From: Candidatus Pelagibacter sp.
GTDB taxonomy: Bacteria; Pseudomonadota; Alphaproteobacteria; Pelagibacterales; Pelagibacteraceae
Assembly (NCBI GenBank): GCA_016777545.1
Contig: JADHRH010000007.1
Coordinates: forward strand, 1 to 16,909
Reading direction: 5' to 3'
DNA: 16,909 nt
Shown here: piece by piece, positions 1 to 7,247 of the stretch
How positions within the stretch are numbered: the stretch's first letter is position 1
How the letters are laid out: every line of letters begins with the position of its first letter
Program-made: the position numbers and the translations under genes
The notes under the pieces: generated by a model
The model's database searches: none
What the model was told of the DNA's origin: nothing
The model's input: only the letters and a program-made list of their open reading frames with translations

Positions 1-227
1 GCATAGAAAGGTTTTTTTTCTTTAAGTTTTTTCATGACAGGTATACCTGTCCCTGCAGCTTTAAATCCTATTATTGGATCTTTAACTTTACTCTCGCATA
101 ATTTTCTTAGTTTTTGAGCTTCACTTAATGTTTTTGTAAATTTTATTGGAAGTGGTGCAATTATTTTATTGTTAATAAATGCATTAACTAATTTATTTGC
201 TGTTTTTTCTAATATGGTTTTTTTCAT
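1..227 (-). CDS. 2-keto-4-pentenoate hydratase / FAH-family enzyme, N-terminal part (cut by window edge)
   Basis: A minus-strand frame opens with ATG at 227 and stays open to base 1, giving about 75 residues. It begins MKKTILEKTANKL and contains LSEAQKL and then DPIIGFKAAGTG before the edge. This pattern (helical start, an AYxIQ-like segment, then GxK) is that of the N-terminus of 2-oxopent-4-enoate hydratase/MhpD-type members of the fumarylacetoacetate hydrolase superfamily. These are metal-dependent enzymes that hydrate or decarboxylate 2-keto acids in catabolic pathways. The catalytic metal site lies beyond the window, so activity cannot be checked. The start codon overlaps the stop of the M23 peptidase by one base (TAATG), making this the last visible gene of the minus-strand operon. 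The family call is from memory of the pattern and is moderate; the exact reaction is unknown. Confidence 0.6.
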   Translation of the reverse strand, partial: MKKTILEKTANKLVNAFINNKIIAPLPIKFTKTLSEAQKLRKLCESKVKDPIIGFKAAGTGIPVMKKLKEKKPFY

Positions 228-1027
228 TATTGAATGTTTAATATAGTTGCAGGATCTAGTCTAGTACCAAACCAATTAAGTCTTACATCAAGATGTGGTC
301 CTGTTGATCTACCAGAGGAACCAACTGTAGCAATGATATCTCCTTTTTTAACATGATCACCTACATTTACAAAAATTTCATCCATATGCATGTAAAGAGT
401 TGAAACACCATGACCATGGTCAAATATTAAAGTTGCTCCAGTATAAAATAAGTCTTTTTCAGCTAGAGTAACAACACCGTTATTCATTGCTTTAACTGGA
501 GTACCTTTTTTTTGAGCAAAATCTAAACCATAATGAGGCCATTTGGGTATGCCATTTAAAATTCTTTGACTACCATAAACACCAGTAATTATTGCATCAT
601 CAACTGGGATAATAAACTTTTCTTTAAAAAACTGTAAATCACTTTCAATTTCTCTTGCATCAGCTATTAATTTATTTTCCCTTTTTATTCTTGCATAAAA
701 TTCTTCAGGTGGTGTAACTTTTTTTTTAGGCAAGCCTTCAATTTTTTGAATATTGTATTTTCTTTTTTTAATTTTTTTTACAATTTTGTTATTATTTTCA
801 GTAATTGTAATGTCAAATTTTCTATCTTTTTCAATTCCAAATGCAAAATATCCATCTTTTGTGACTTTAACTTTTTTTTTATCTACAAAAATTGATGACC
901 CAGGCTCAGTTTTTCCAATAATGTAATGTCCTTGAATGAATTTTCCCTGAAACTCTACTGCAAAAGATTGAGTTGAAAAAAATAACGCTACTAATGAAAG
1001 TAATCTATATATTACTTTGCTGTCCAT
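227..1027 (-). CDS. Secreted M23 (LytM-type) metallopeptidase
   Basis: The protein has 266 residues if it starts at the ATG at 1027. That start gives a clean signal peptide (MDSKVIYRLLSLVALFF, cleavage after SFA near residue 23); a longer frame reaching 1090 would put unlikely residues before it. After a linker rich in Lys and Glu, the C-terminal half (about 150-266) is an M23 domain: HYGLD (His165, Asp169), LYMHMD (His214) and GPHLDVRL (His245, Asp247). M23 enzymes cut peptidoglycan cross-links in the periplasm or regulate those that do. The usual HxH motif reads HxD here, so one expected Zn-ligand His is Asp; I recall such variants elsewhere, so inactivity should not be assumed. The start overlaps the SDR stop by 16 nt and the stop overlaps the next gene by 1 nt, so translation is probably coupled. 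Confidence 0.85.
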   Translation of the reverse strand: MDSKVIYRLLSLVALFFSTQSFAVEFQGKFIQGHYIIGKTEPGSSIFVDKKKVKVTKDGYFAFGIEKDRKFDITITENNNKIVKKIKKRKYNIQKIEGLPKKKVTPPEEFYARIKRENKLIADAREIESDLQFFKEKFIIPVDDAIITGVYGSQRILNGIPKWPHYGLDFAQKKGTPVKAMNNGVVTLAEKDLFYTGATLIFDHGHGVSTLYMHMDEIFVNVGDHVKKGDIIATVGSSGRSTGPHLDVRLNWFGTRLDPATILNIQ

Positions 1028-1770
1028 CCACCGTCTACTAGGATTGATGTGGCTGTAATCATCGATGAAGCGGATGAAGCTAAAAAACAAACGCTTGTTG
1101 CAACATCACTTTCTGTTGCTAATTTTCCCATAGGAATATTCCCTAAAGCTAGTTTTTTAAATTCTTTATTTTTAAAAAATCTTTTAACCATTGGTGTTGC
1201 TACAAAAGTAGGGGCCACTGTATTTACTCTAATATTGTTTTTTGCAAGCTCAACACCCATACCCTTAGTCAAACCTTCAATACCAAATTTTGTCATGTTA
1301 TAAACATTTCTACCAGACATTCCAACATGACCAAGTTGTGATGACATATTAATAATAGATCCACCTCTTTTTTTATTCTTTAACATTTTTTTAACAACTA
1401 ATTGAGCAACATTAAAAGCAGCTTTAAGGTTTAAATCTACTAAGTAGTTCATACTTTCTTGTTTAATTTTTTCAAAAGGTTCTGGAATATTTGTCCCAGC
1501 ATTATTAACCAAAATATCTATAATCTTAATCTTATCTAGTTTTTCTTTAAGATCTTCGTAATTCATTACATCACAATTAACTTTAATAACTTTACCTCTT
1601 ATTTTTTTTATTTCTTTTTCAAGTTTATCAAGATCTGATTGAGTTCTACTTAAAGCAATGATTGTAGCTCCAGCTTCAGCAAGAGCAATTGAGCAGGCTC
1701 TTCCTAATCCTTTACCTGCACCAGTAACTAATGCATATTTATTTTTAAGATTTATTTTTTGTAAGTACAT
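1012..1770 (-). CDS. Short-chain dehydrogenase/reductase (SDR), gluconate 5-dehydrogenase-like
   Basis: This is a classical 252-residue SDR with a complete catalytic set. The nucleotide-binding motif TGAGKGLG is at residues 16-23, NNAG at 89-92, Asn114, Ser144, and YNMTK at Tyr157/Lys161. Arg42 after the second beta strand (ALSRT) suggests a preference for NADP(H). The ending DGGWTAK is typical of the family. It should interconvert an alcohol and a ketone; the overall look is closest to FabG/gluconate 5-dehydrogenase-type SDRs, but substrate cannot be assigned. The ATG directly abuts the TerC stop (TAA then ATG) and the 3' end overlaps the peptidase gene, placing it in the middle of the minus-strand operon headed by a GMC alcohol dehydrogenase. 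A role in oxidising or reducing a carbonyl intermediate of the same pathway is inference. Confidence 0.9.
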   Translation of the reverse strand: MYLQKINLKNKYALVTGAGKGLGRACSIALAEAGATIIALSRTQSDLDKLEKEIKKIRGKVIKVNCDVMNYEDLKEKLDKIKIIDILVNNAGTNIPEPFEKIKQESMNYLVDLNLKAAFNVAQLVVKKMLKNKKRGGSIINMSSQLGHVGMSGRNVYNMTKFGIEGLTKGMGVELAKNNIRVNTVAPTFVATPMVKRFFKNKEFKKLALGNIPMGKLATESDVATSVCFLASSASSMITATSILVDGGWTAK

Positions 1771-2361
1771 TTAAATAAATAACTTTAAATCAGTATAAAT
1801 TAATTCGATAGCAACAACCAGTATAGCAATTAAACCAATCCAGGCTATCCATTTATATTCATTAATCCATCTTGAAATTACAGTGGCAGCTGTTGCCATA
1901 AGAATTATTGATAAAGCTAAACCAAATACTAATAATACATAGTGATCACCAGCAGCACCAGCTACACCCAAAACATTATCCAAACTCATTGTAAAATCAG
2001 CAAGTAAAACAGTCCATATAGCTTTCATAAAGCTTGAATTATCTACTTTAATATCTTCATCACTTGACTGACCTTTGATTACGTCTGTGTAGAGTTTGTA
2101 GACTATGTAAAGAAGAAGTAATCCTCCTATCAATCTTAATCCTGTTATTTGCAATAAATAAGCAGTTAACATGGTTAGGATAATTCTTAAAATTACTGCA
2201 CCACCTATTCCCCAAAAGATTACTTTTTTTCTTTGTTCAGGTGGAAATTTAGAAGCAACCATTCCAATAATAATGGCATTGTCTCCTGCTAAAACTAAAT
2301 CAATAAAAATAATTTGAGTTAAAATAACTAGCTGTTCTGGTCTTATCAATTCAGCAAACAT
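1771..2361 (-). CDS. TerC/YjbE-family integral membrane protein
   Basis: The protein has 196 residues from the ATG at 2361. A TTG three bases further upstream is also possible, but the ATG gives the TGATG overlap with the GMC stop that fits this operon. Two acidic membrane motifs typical of TerC proteins are present: DLVLAGDNAIIIG near residue 20 and DFTMSLDNVLG near residue 120. The rest is mostly hydrophobic, with roughly six or seven membrane segments and a short hydrophilic loop (SSDEDIKVDN) in the middle. Characterised TerC relatives export Mn2+ or help load metals into exported enzymes. The GMC enzyme, both SDRs and the TRAP system do not obviously need this. The next-but-one gene is a Zn peptidase exported across the membrane, so a link to metalation of that enzyme is possible but speculative. 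Confidence 0.85.
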   Translation of the reverse strand: MFAELIRPEQLVILTQIIFIDLVLAGDNAIIIGMVASKFPPEQRKKVIFWGIGGAVILRIILTMLTAYLLQITGLRLIGGLLLLYIVYKLYTDVIKGQSSDEDIKVDNSSFMKAIWTVLLADFTMSLDNVLGVAGAAGDHYVLLVFGLALSIILMATAATVISRWINEYKWIAWIGLIAILVVAIELIYTDLKLFI

Positions 2362-3956
2362 CAATTGTTTAGTATCATATCGGCACCTTTTTCTGCAATC
2401 ATTATTGTAGGTGCGTTAGTATTTCCAGAAGTAATGTTGGGCATGATTGAAGCATCAATTACTCTTAAATTATTTATACCATGAACCTTTAATTGATCTG
2501 TAACTACTGCACTATCATCATTTCCCATTTTACAAGTGCCAACAGGATGAAATATTGTTTGTGCATAGTCTGCTGCAGCTTTTAAAATTTCTTCATCCTC
2601 ATTAAGATGAATTCCAGGCCTATATTCTTCTGGTTGATATTTTTTAAATGTTTCTGATTCTAAAACAATTTTTCTAGTCAATTTAAGACCAGCTGCTGCA
2701 ATTCTTCTGTCTTCATCAGTTGATAGATAGTTCATTTTTATTTTTGCGTAAGTTCGAGAGTCTTTATCTACAATACTTATATGTCCTCTACTAGTTGGTC
2801 TTATATTGGAAACAGTAGGAGTGAATGCATGGAAATCGTGATTTTTAGTTGCACCTAAAGTATCCATGCTCATAGGTTGAACATGCCATTGCAAATCAGG
2901 TAATTCTATTGAAGGATCACTTTTAGCAAACATCCCAAGTTGACTGGCTCCTATAGTCATTGGACCGCTTCTATTAAAAACATATTCTAACCCAATTAAT
3001 AAATTTCCAAAAAGACTATTAATCTTTTTATTAAGAGATTTTAAATTTTGAATTTTATAAATAGGTCTAAACATTAAATGATCCTGTAAATTTTCACCAA
3101 CACCCTTCAATTCATGAACTATTTCAATACCTAATTTTTTAAGTTTATTTGAGTCTCCAATACCAGAAACTTGTAAAAGTTGTGGAGATCCAATTGCCCC
3201 TGATGATAAGATAATTTCTTTATCAGCACCGACAGTAAATAACTTATTATCAACCCAGTACTCAACCTCTTTAGCAATTTTATTTTCAAAATTTATTTTT
3301 TTTATATGTGCATTTATAATTATTTTTAAATTAGATCTTTTTTTAATTGGATTTAAATATCCAACGGCTGTACTACATCTAAATCCATCTTTTTCTGTAA
3401 CTTGATAATAACCACAACCATGATTGTTGCCTGTATTAAAATCATCTGTTTTTGGAATTCCAAACTCTTCTGCTGCATTTCTAAATTCATTTAATAAAGG
3501 TAAACTCATTCTTTGATTTGAAATTGAAAGAGGTCCCCCAACACCATGATATTCATTTTTACCTCTTTCTTGATTTTCAGCTTTAATAAAATAAGGCAAA
3601 ACATCATTCCAACTCCAACCCTTATTTCCTAACTGTCTCCAAATATCATAATCTCTGTGCTGTCCTCTTATATAAAGCAAACCATTAATAGATGAACTGC
3701 CACCCAAAGTTTTACCTCTTGGATATCTAATAGATCTATTGTTCATAGTTTCATCCGGCTCAGTGTTGTAACACCAATCCACATTTGGATTGTGCATAGT
3801 TTTAAAATAACCAACTGGTATATGAATCCATGGATAATTATCTTTGCCACCAGCTTCAATTAAAAGAACTTTATGATGAGGATTTTCAGACAATCTGTTT
3901 GCTAGTACACAACCTGCTGAACCAGCTCCAAGTATGATAAAATCAAATTTGTCCAT
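2361..3956 (-). CDS. GMC-family FAD-dependent alcohol dehydrogenase (choline dehydrogenase-like)
   Basis: This is a full-length 531-residue GMC oxidoreductase. The FAD dinucleotide motif GAGSAG is at residues 10-15 and the ribose-binding Glu34 is in LIEAG. GMC signature 1 spans residues 79-98 (PRGKTLGGSSSIN...). Signature 2 lies near 253-267 (GAIGSPQLLQVSGIG). The C-terminal catalytic pair is His470 (FHPVGTC) and Asn514 (NTNAP), with the same 44-residue spacing as His466/Asn510 of choline oxidase. It should oxidise an alcohol to an aldehyde or ketone with FAD. Annotation pipelines would call it choline dehydrogenase, but no betaine-aldehyde dehydrogenase is nearby, so choline is not supported by context. 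It heads the minus-strand operon and faces the TRAP transporter gene across a 149-bp intergenic region, suggesting shared control and a substrate delivered by that transporter (inference). Confidence 0.93.
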   Translation of the reverse strand: MDKFDFIILGAGSAGCVLANRLSENPHHKVLLIEAGGKDNYPWIHIPVGYFKTMHNPNVDWCYNTEPDETMNNRSIRYPRGKTLGGSSSINGLLYIRGQHRDYDIWRQLGNKGWSWNDVLPYFIKAENQERGKNEYHGVGGPLSISNQRMSLPLLNEFRNAAEEFGIPKTDDFNTGNNHGCGYYQVTEKDGFRCSTAVGYLNPIKKRSNLKIIINAHIKKINFENKIAKEVEYWVDNKLFTVGADKEIILSSGAIGSPQLLQVSGIGDSNKLKKLGIEIVHELKGVGENLQDHLMFRPIYKIQNLKSLNKKINSLFGNLLIGLEYVFNRSGPMTIGASQLGMFAKSDPSIELPDLQWHVQPMSMDTLGATKNHDFHAFTPTVSNIRPTSRGHISIVDKDSRTYAKIKMNYLSTDEDRRIAAAGLKLTRKIVLESETFKKYQPEEYRPGIHLNEDEEILKAAADYAQTIFHPVGTCKMGNDDSAVVTDQLKVHGINNLRVIDASIMPNITSGNTNAPTIMIAEKGADMILNN

Positions 3957-4105
3957 GACTTAGGTCTTATAATATCTAAAAAAATAAAATACTAGCGTTA
4001 GCAATGAAAATAACTTAGTTTTTTTTTATATTAACACTTGTTTCTAATTAAATTTTTTGAGAAGGTCTCGTACATAAAAAAACACAATAAGAAGGAAATA
4101 TTAAT
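3957..4105. promoter_or_regulatory. Divergent intergenic region between the GMC gene and dctP
   Basis: These 149 bp are the only place where promoters for both the leftward GMC operon and the rightward TRAP operon can lie. An imperfect palindrome GAGA-AGG-TCTC sits at 4059-4069, followed by TACATA at 4071-4076. A good Shine-Dalgarno stretch AAGGAAA at 4092-4098 precedes the dctP ATG by 7 nt, one of the few clear ribosome binding sites in the window. I could not settle on convincing -35/-10 pairs in this AT-rich stretch. No regulator gene is visible nearby. Confidence 0.4.
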
Positions 4106-5200
4106 ATGAAAAAAATAATATCTTTGTTCGTTGGATCGCTTCTACTTACTGTAATGACAGTAACAGGTGCATCCGCACAAACTCTTAAGTGTCAAACAGT
4201 AATTAGTTCAAAAGCTGATGAAGTGGTAATGTTAAAAGATTTCACTGACACAGTAACAGAATTAACTGGTGGATCACTTAAGTTCGAAATTATGCCAGCA
4301 GGCGCTGTAGTAGGTGTAAAAGAAACTTTAGATGCAGTTGATAAAGGATTAATCGATTGTGGTTTTGCTTGGACTCACTACTGGTCAGGTGATCACCCAG
4401 CAGCTATGTTATTTGGTTCGCCAGTAGCAGGTGCAGGTGTTGGTATTGATAATCTCGCATTTTTATCTTGGTTCCAATACGCTGGTGGTAAAGAACTTTA
4501 CGACCAACTATGGTCTGAGATGGGAAGAGACATCAAAGGATTTATGTTACAACCAGTAGGCCCAGAAGCTTTAGGTTGGTTCAAAGAGCCAATTAACAGC
4601 ATGGCAGACTTTAGAAAGTACAAGTTCAGAACTCCTCCAGGAATTCCAGGACAAACTTATAAAGATATTGGTGTAGCTTCTGTTGCAATGGGTGGTGGAG
4701 ATATTCTTCCAGCTCTTGAAGCAGGAACAATTGATGCTGCTGAATGGTGTTGTCCAAAACCTGACATGGTATTTGGTTTCCAGAAAGTTCTAAAACATTA
4801 CTACCTACAAGGTCTTCACCAAGTAGTAGTAAATGCTGACTTCTATATTACAGGCTCTAAATACAAAAAGATGTCTGCTTTAGAGAAAAAAGCTTTAGAA
4901 GTTGCTGCGAATGCATCTCTATCAAAATCAATGAGTTACAGAATATATGAAAACGGAAAAGCTCTAGCTGAGTTGACTGGAAAACACGGTGTGATTTTAC
5001 ATGATACCCCAGCTGATTATTTCCCAGCATATATGGCTGCTGCAAAAGCAAGTTTAGAAAAAAATGCTAATGAGAACAAATTCTTTAAAAAGGTTTGGGA
5101 CTCTCAAAAAGCATTTGCTGATATTGCAGTGCCTTTCTGGTCTGGATCTCAAATGTCTAACGCTAAGCTAGGAATGGCTCACGCTGAAACATTAAAGTAG
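4106..5200 (+). CDS. TRAP transporter solute-binding protein (DctP family, TakP/mannitol-chloroaromatic-like subgroup)
   Basis: This 364-residue periplasmic binding protein has a clear signal peptide (1-24, cleavage ASA|QT). The conserved TRAP fold elements are visible: KADEVVMLKDFTDTVTELTGG after the signal, and MPAGAVVGVKETLDAVDKG. The carboxylate-binding arginine is Arg175 in KFRTPPGIPG, and the pocket segment is DAAEWCCPKPD (Trp214, Cys215, Cys216). The EW...FGFQKV...YY arrangement resembles the 2-keto-acid-binding TakP group rather than the C4-dicarboxylate DctP group. It should capture a small carboxylate-bearing solute and hand it to DctQM. The gene has a strong Shine-Dalgarno, looks less AT-rich than its neighbours, and is followed at once by an intrinsic terminator. 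All three fit the high expression expected of a binding protein. The substrate is unknown. Confidence 0.92.
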   Translation: MKKIISLFVGSLLLTVMTVTGASAQTLKCQTVISSKADEVVMLKDFTDTVTELTGGSLKFEIMPAGAVVGVKETLDAVDKGLIDCGFAWTHYWSGDHPAAMLFGSPVAGAGVGIDNLAFLSWFQYAGGKELYDQLWSEMGRDIKGFMLQPVGPEALGWFKEPINSMADFRKYKFRTPPGIPGQTYKDIGVASVAMGGGDILPALEAGTIDAAEWCCPKPDMVFGFQKVLKHYYLQGLHQVVVNADFYITGSKYKKMSALEKKALEVAANASLSKSMSYRIYENGKALAELTGKHGVILHDTPADYFPAYMAAAKASLEKNANENKFFKKVWDSQKAFADIAVPFWSGSQMSNAKLGMAHAETLK

Positions 5201-5223
5201 TATTTAGAAAAAAAATAAATATA

Positions 5224-5261
5224 ACTAAAGCGGATTTAACGATCCGCTTTAGTTTTTTTTT
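5224..5261 (+). terminator. Strong intrinsic terminator between dctP and dctQ
   Basis: A perfect 12-bp inverted repeat (ACTAAAGCGGAT at 5224-5235 and its exact complement at 5242-5253) encloses a 6-nt loop. It is followed by eight T residues (5254-5261). The first arm has a GC-rich core unusual for this AT-rich DNA. It lies 23 bp after the dctP stop and 12 bp before the dctQ start, so it must be read through or bypassed for the membrane subunits to be made from the dctP promoter. This is a standard way to make much more binding protein than permease. Confidence 0.9.
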
Positions 5262-5273
5262 AGAGAATTTATT

Positions 5274-5888
5274 ATGGCAAACGAACCTACCAAATTAGAT
5301 ATATCTGATGAAATGATAGCTGAAAGGCGAGGTGGTTCAGGATCAATGCCTGACGATATGCCAAAATGGATGGCATTAACTATTACAAAAATTGATTTAG
5401 CAAGTAAGTGGATTGGTAATGTGGTTTGTTGGATCACCATCCCTTTAATATTTGCGATGGTTTATGAGGTTTTAGCAAGAAAACTTTTTAATGCTCCTAC
5501 AATGTGGGCGTATGACATGAGTAGATTTATGTATGGAGCTCTATTCATGCTTGGTGCTGGTTATGCTTTATCAAAAGGTGTTCATATAAGAGCTGATTTT
5601 TTATACAGAAATTTTAAAACTAAAAACCAAGGTAGAATAGATTTCTGGTTATACCTTATATTTTATTTTCCTGGATTAAGCGTATTTTTGTATATGTCGA
5701 CTGGGTTTTTACAAGAATCTATAATGAGAGGTGAAAAAGGGATGGACACTGCTTGGATGCCATATATGTGGCCAATTAAAGCATGTTTATTTTTAGGAAT
5801 TATATTTTTATTAGTTCAAGGAGTATCTGAATTATTAAAAAGCTATTGGGCCGCAACTAAAGGCAAGTGGCCAGGAGAACAAAAATAA
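5274..5888 (+). CDS. TRAP transporter small membrane subunit (DctQ family)
   Basis: The protein has 204 residues. A hydrophilic N-terminus of about 45 residues precedes four membrane segments (roughly 46-67, 84-100, 122-143 and 166-183). The segment EVLARKLFNAP...WAYDMSRFMYGALFMLG is the typical DctQ core between helices 1 and 2. DctQ pairs with DctM in the inner membrane and is required for Na+-driven uptake of the solute delivered by the binding protein. The start ATG follows AGAG and lies just after the terminator of dctP. The stop overlaps the dctM start (TAATG). The long N-terminal cytoplasmic extension is somewhat larger than in minimal DctQ proteins. Confidence 0.9.
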   Translation: MANEPTKLDISDEMIAERRGGSGSMPDDMPKWMALTITKIDLASKWIGNVVCWITIPLIFAMVYEVLARKLFNAPTMWAYDMSRFMYGALFMLGAGYALSKGVHIRADFLYRNFKTKNQGRIDFWLYLIFYFPGLSVFLYMSTGFLQESIMRGEKGMDTAWMPYMWPIKACLFLGIIFLLVQGVSELLKSYWAATKGKWPGEQK

Positions 5889-7222
5889 TGTTAGCTGAAT
5901 TTATGGATCCAGCTGTCTTAGGTTTCATTTTAATAGGGGTAATGTTGTTCTCTATTTTTGTAGGTTTTCCAATTTCATTTACTTTAATATTCCTTGGATT
6001 TGTTTTTGGATACCTTGGATTTGGTAAATTAGTATTTTATTTAATGACCCTGCAGTTTTCTATGGTCATGACAGAGCAAACTTTGGCCGCTGTTCCCCTC
6101 TTTGTTTTTATGGGAATTATGATGGAGCAGGCTGGTTTGATGGAGAGATTATTTTCAGCATTTCAGCTAATGCTTTCTAAAGTAAGAGGCTCTTTATATT
6201 ATGCTGTTCTTTTTGTATCAGTTGTTTTTGCAGCTGCCACAGGAATTGTTGGTGCCTCTGTAACTATACTTGGAATAATGGCAGCCAAATCTATGAATAA
6301 ATCAGGTTATAATGTGAGATTGGCCGCTGGAACAATTACAGCTGGTGGTACATTGGGTATTCTAATACCACCAAGCATTATGTTAGTTGTGATGGGTCCA
6401 ATAATGGAAATTCCAGTAACAGACCTCTTTGCTGCAGCAATTATTCCTGGAATATTACTAGCAACCTTATATGCGGCTTACACAACAATTAGATGTTGGA
6501 TTGACCCAAGTCTTGGACCGGTTTTACCAGTAGAGTTGAGAGCTACTAGCATGAAAGCAGTTTGGATAGAATTCTTTCTAGGACTAGTTCCACCAGCCGC
6601 TTTAGTCTTCGCTGCGCTAGGAAGTATTTTATTTGGTTTTGCAACTCCAACTGAAGCTGCAGGCTGTGGTGCAATGGGATCCTTGCTTTTAGCGGTCGCT
6701 TATAGAAAATTAACTTTTAAAAAGTTACAAGAGGCTTTAGTTAAAACTCTAGAAATTTCAGCTTTGATAATGGTATTGGTTGCAGCATCAAATTTTTTTG
6801 GGGCAGTGTTTTCTAGATTAGGAACACCGATGCTTTTAACTGAATTTTTACTAAGTTTAGAAATGAATAGATATTTAATCCTTGGCATGATTATGGTTAT
6901 AATTTTCTTATTAGGTTGGCCTTTAGAATGGGTACCAATAGTAATGATTATAGTTCCAATAATTATACCATTAGTTGAAGCTCTAGGATTTAATTTAACT
7001 TGGTTTGCAATACTTGTTGCAGTTAATCTACAGACCGCATGGCTCTCACCACCTGTAGCTCTATCTGCTTATTTCTTAAAAGGTGTAGTTCCAGAATGGG
7101 ATCTTAAAGATATTTATTATGGAATGATGCAATTTATGGTGATTCAAGTTATTGGACTTATTTTAATAATAGTATTTCCACAAATTGCTTTATGGCTACC
7201 AACCTATCTATATGGACAGTAG
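5888..7222 (+). CDS. TRAP transporter large membrane subunit (DctM family)
   Basis: The protein has 444 residues from the ATG at 5888. This start gives the one-base TAATG overlap with dctQ; a longer frame starting with GTG at 5867 lies within dctQ and is unlikely. The protein is almost entirely hydrophobic with about 11-13 membrane segments. It carries hallmark DctM motifs: VGFPISFTLIFLG near the N-terminus, AAATGIVGASVTILG, GTLGILIPPSIMLVV, and ATPTEAAGCGAMGSL in the second half. DctM forms the transport channel of the TRAP system. The last part (LQTAWLSPPVALSAYFLKG) is also characteristic. With DctP and DctQ the complete transporter is encoded in about 3.1 kb. Confidence 0.94.
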   Translation: MLAEFMDPAVLGFILIGVMLFSIFVGFPISFTLIFLGFVFGYLGFGKLVFYLMTLQFSMVMTEQTLAAVPLFVFMGIMMEQAGLMERLFSAFQLMLSKVRGSLYYAVLFVSVVFAAATGIVGASVTILGIMAAKSMNKSGYNVRLAAGTITAGGTLGILIPPSIMLVVMGPIMEIPVTDLFAAAIIPGILLATLYAAYTTIRCWIDPSLGPVLPVELRATSMKAVWIEFFLGLVPPAALVFAALGSILFGFATPTEAAGCGAMGSLLLAVAYRKLTFKKLQEALVKTLEISALIMVLVAASNFFGAVFSRLGTPMLLTEFLLSLEMNRYLILGMIMVIIFLLGWPLEWVPIVMIIVPIIIPLVEALGFNLTWFAILVAVNLQTAWLSPPVALSAYFLKGVVPEWDLKDIYYGMMQFMVIQVIGLILIIVFPQIALWLPTYLYGQ

Positions 7223-7247
7223 TATTTATTAGTTTATTATAAAACTA

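Noticed and set aside
1049..1303. 84-codon plus-strand frame
   Set aside because: Lies wholly over the minus-strand SDR and peptidase start, with no family resemblance; the SDR frame has full catalytic motifs.
2361..3956. Choline-to-betaine pathway (betA) assignment
   Set aside because: GMC signatures fit, but no betaine-aldehyde dehydrogenase, choline transporter or betI is present nearby, so the substrate is left open.
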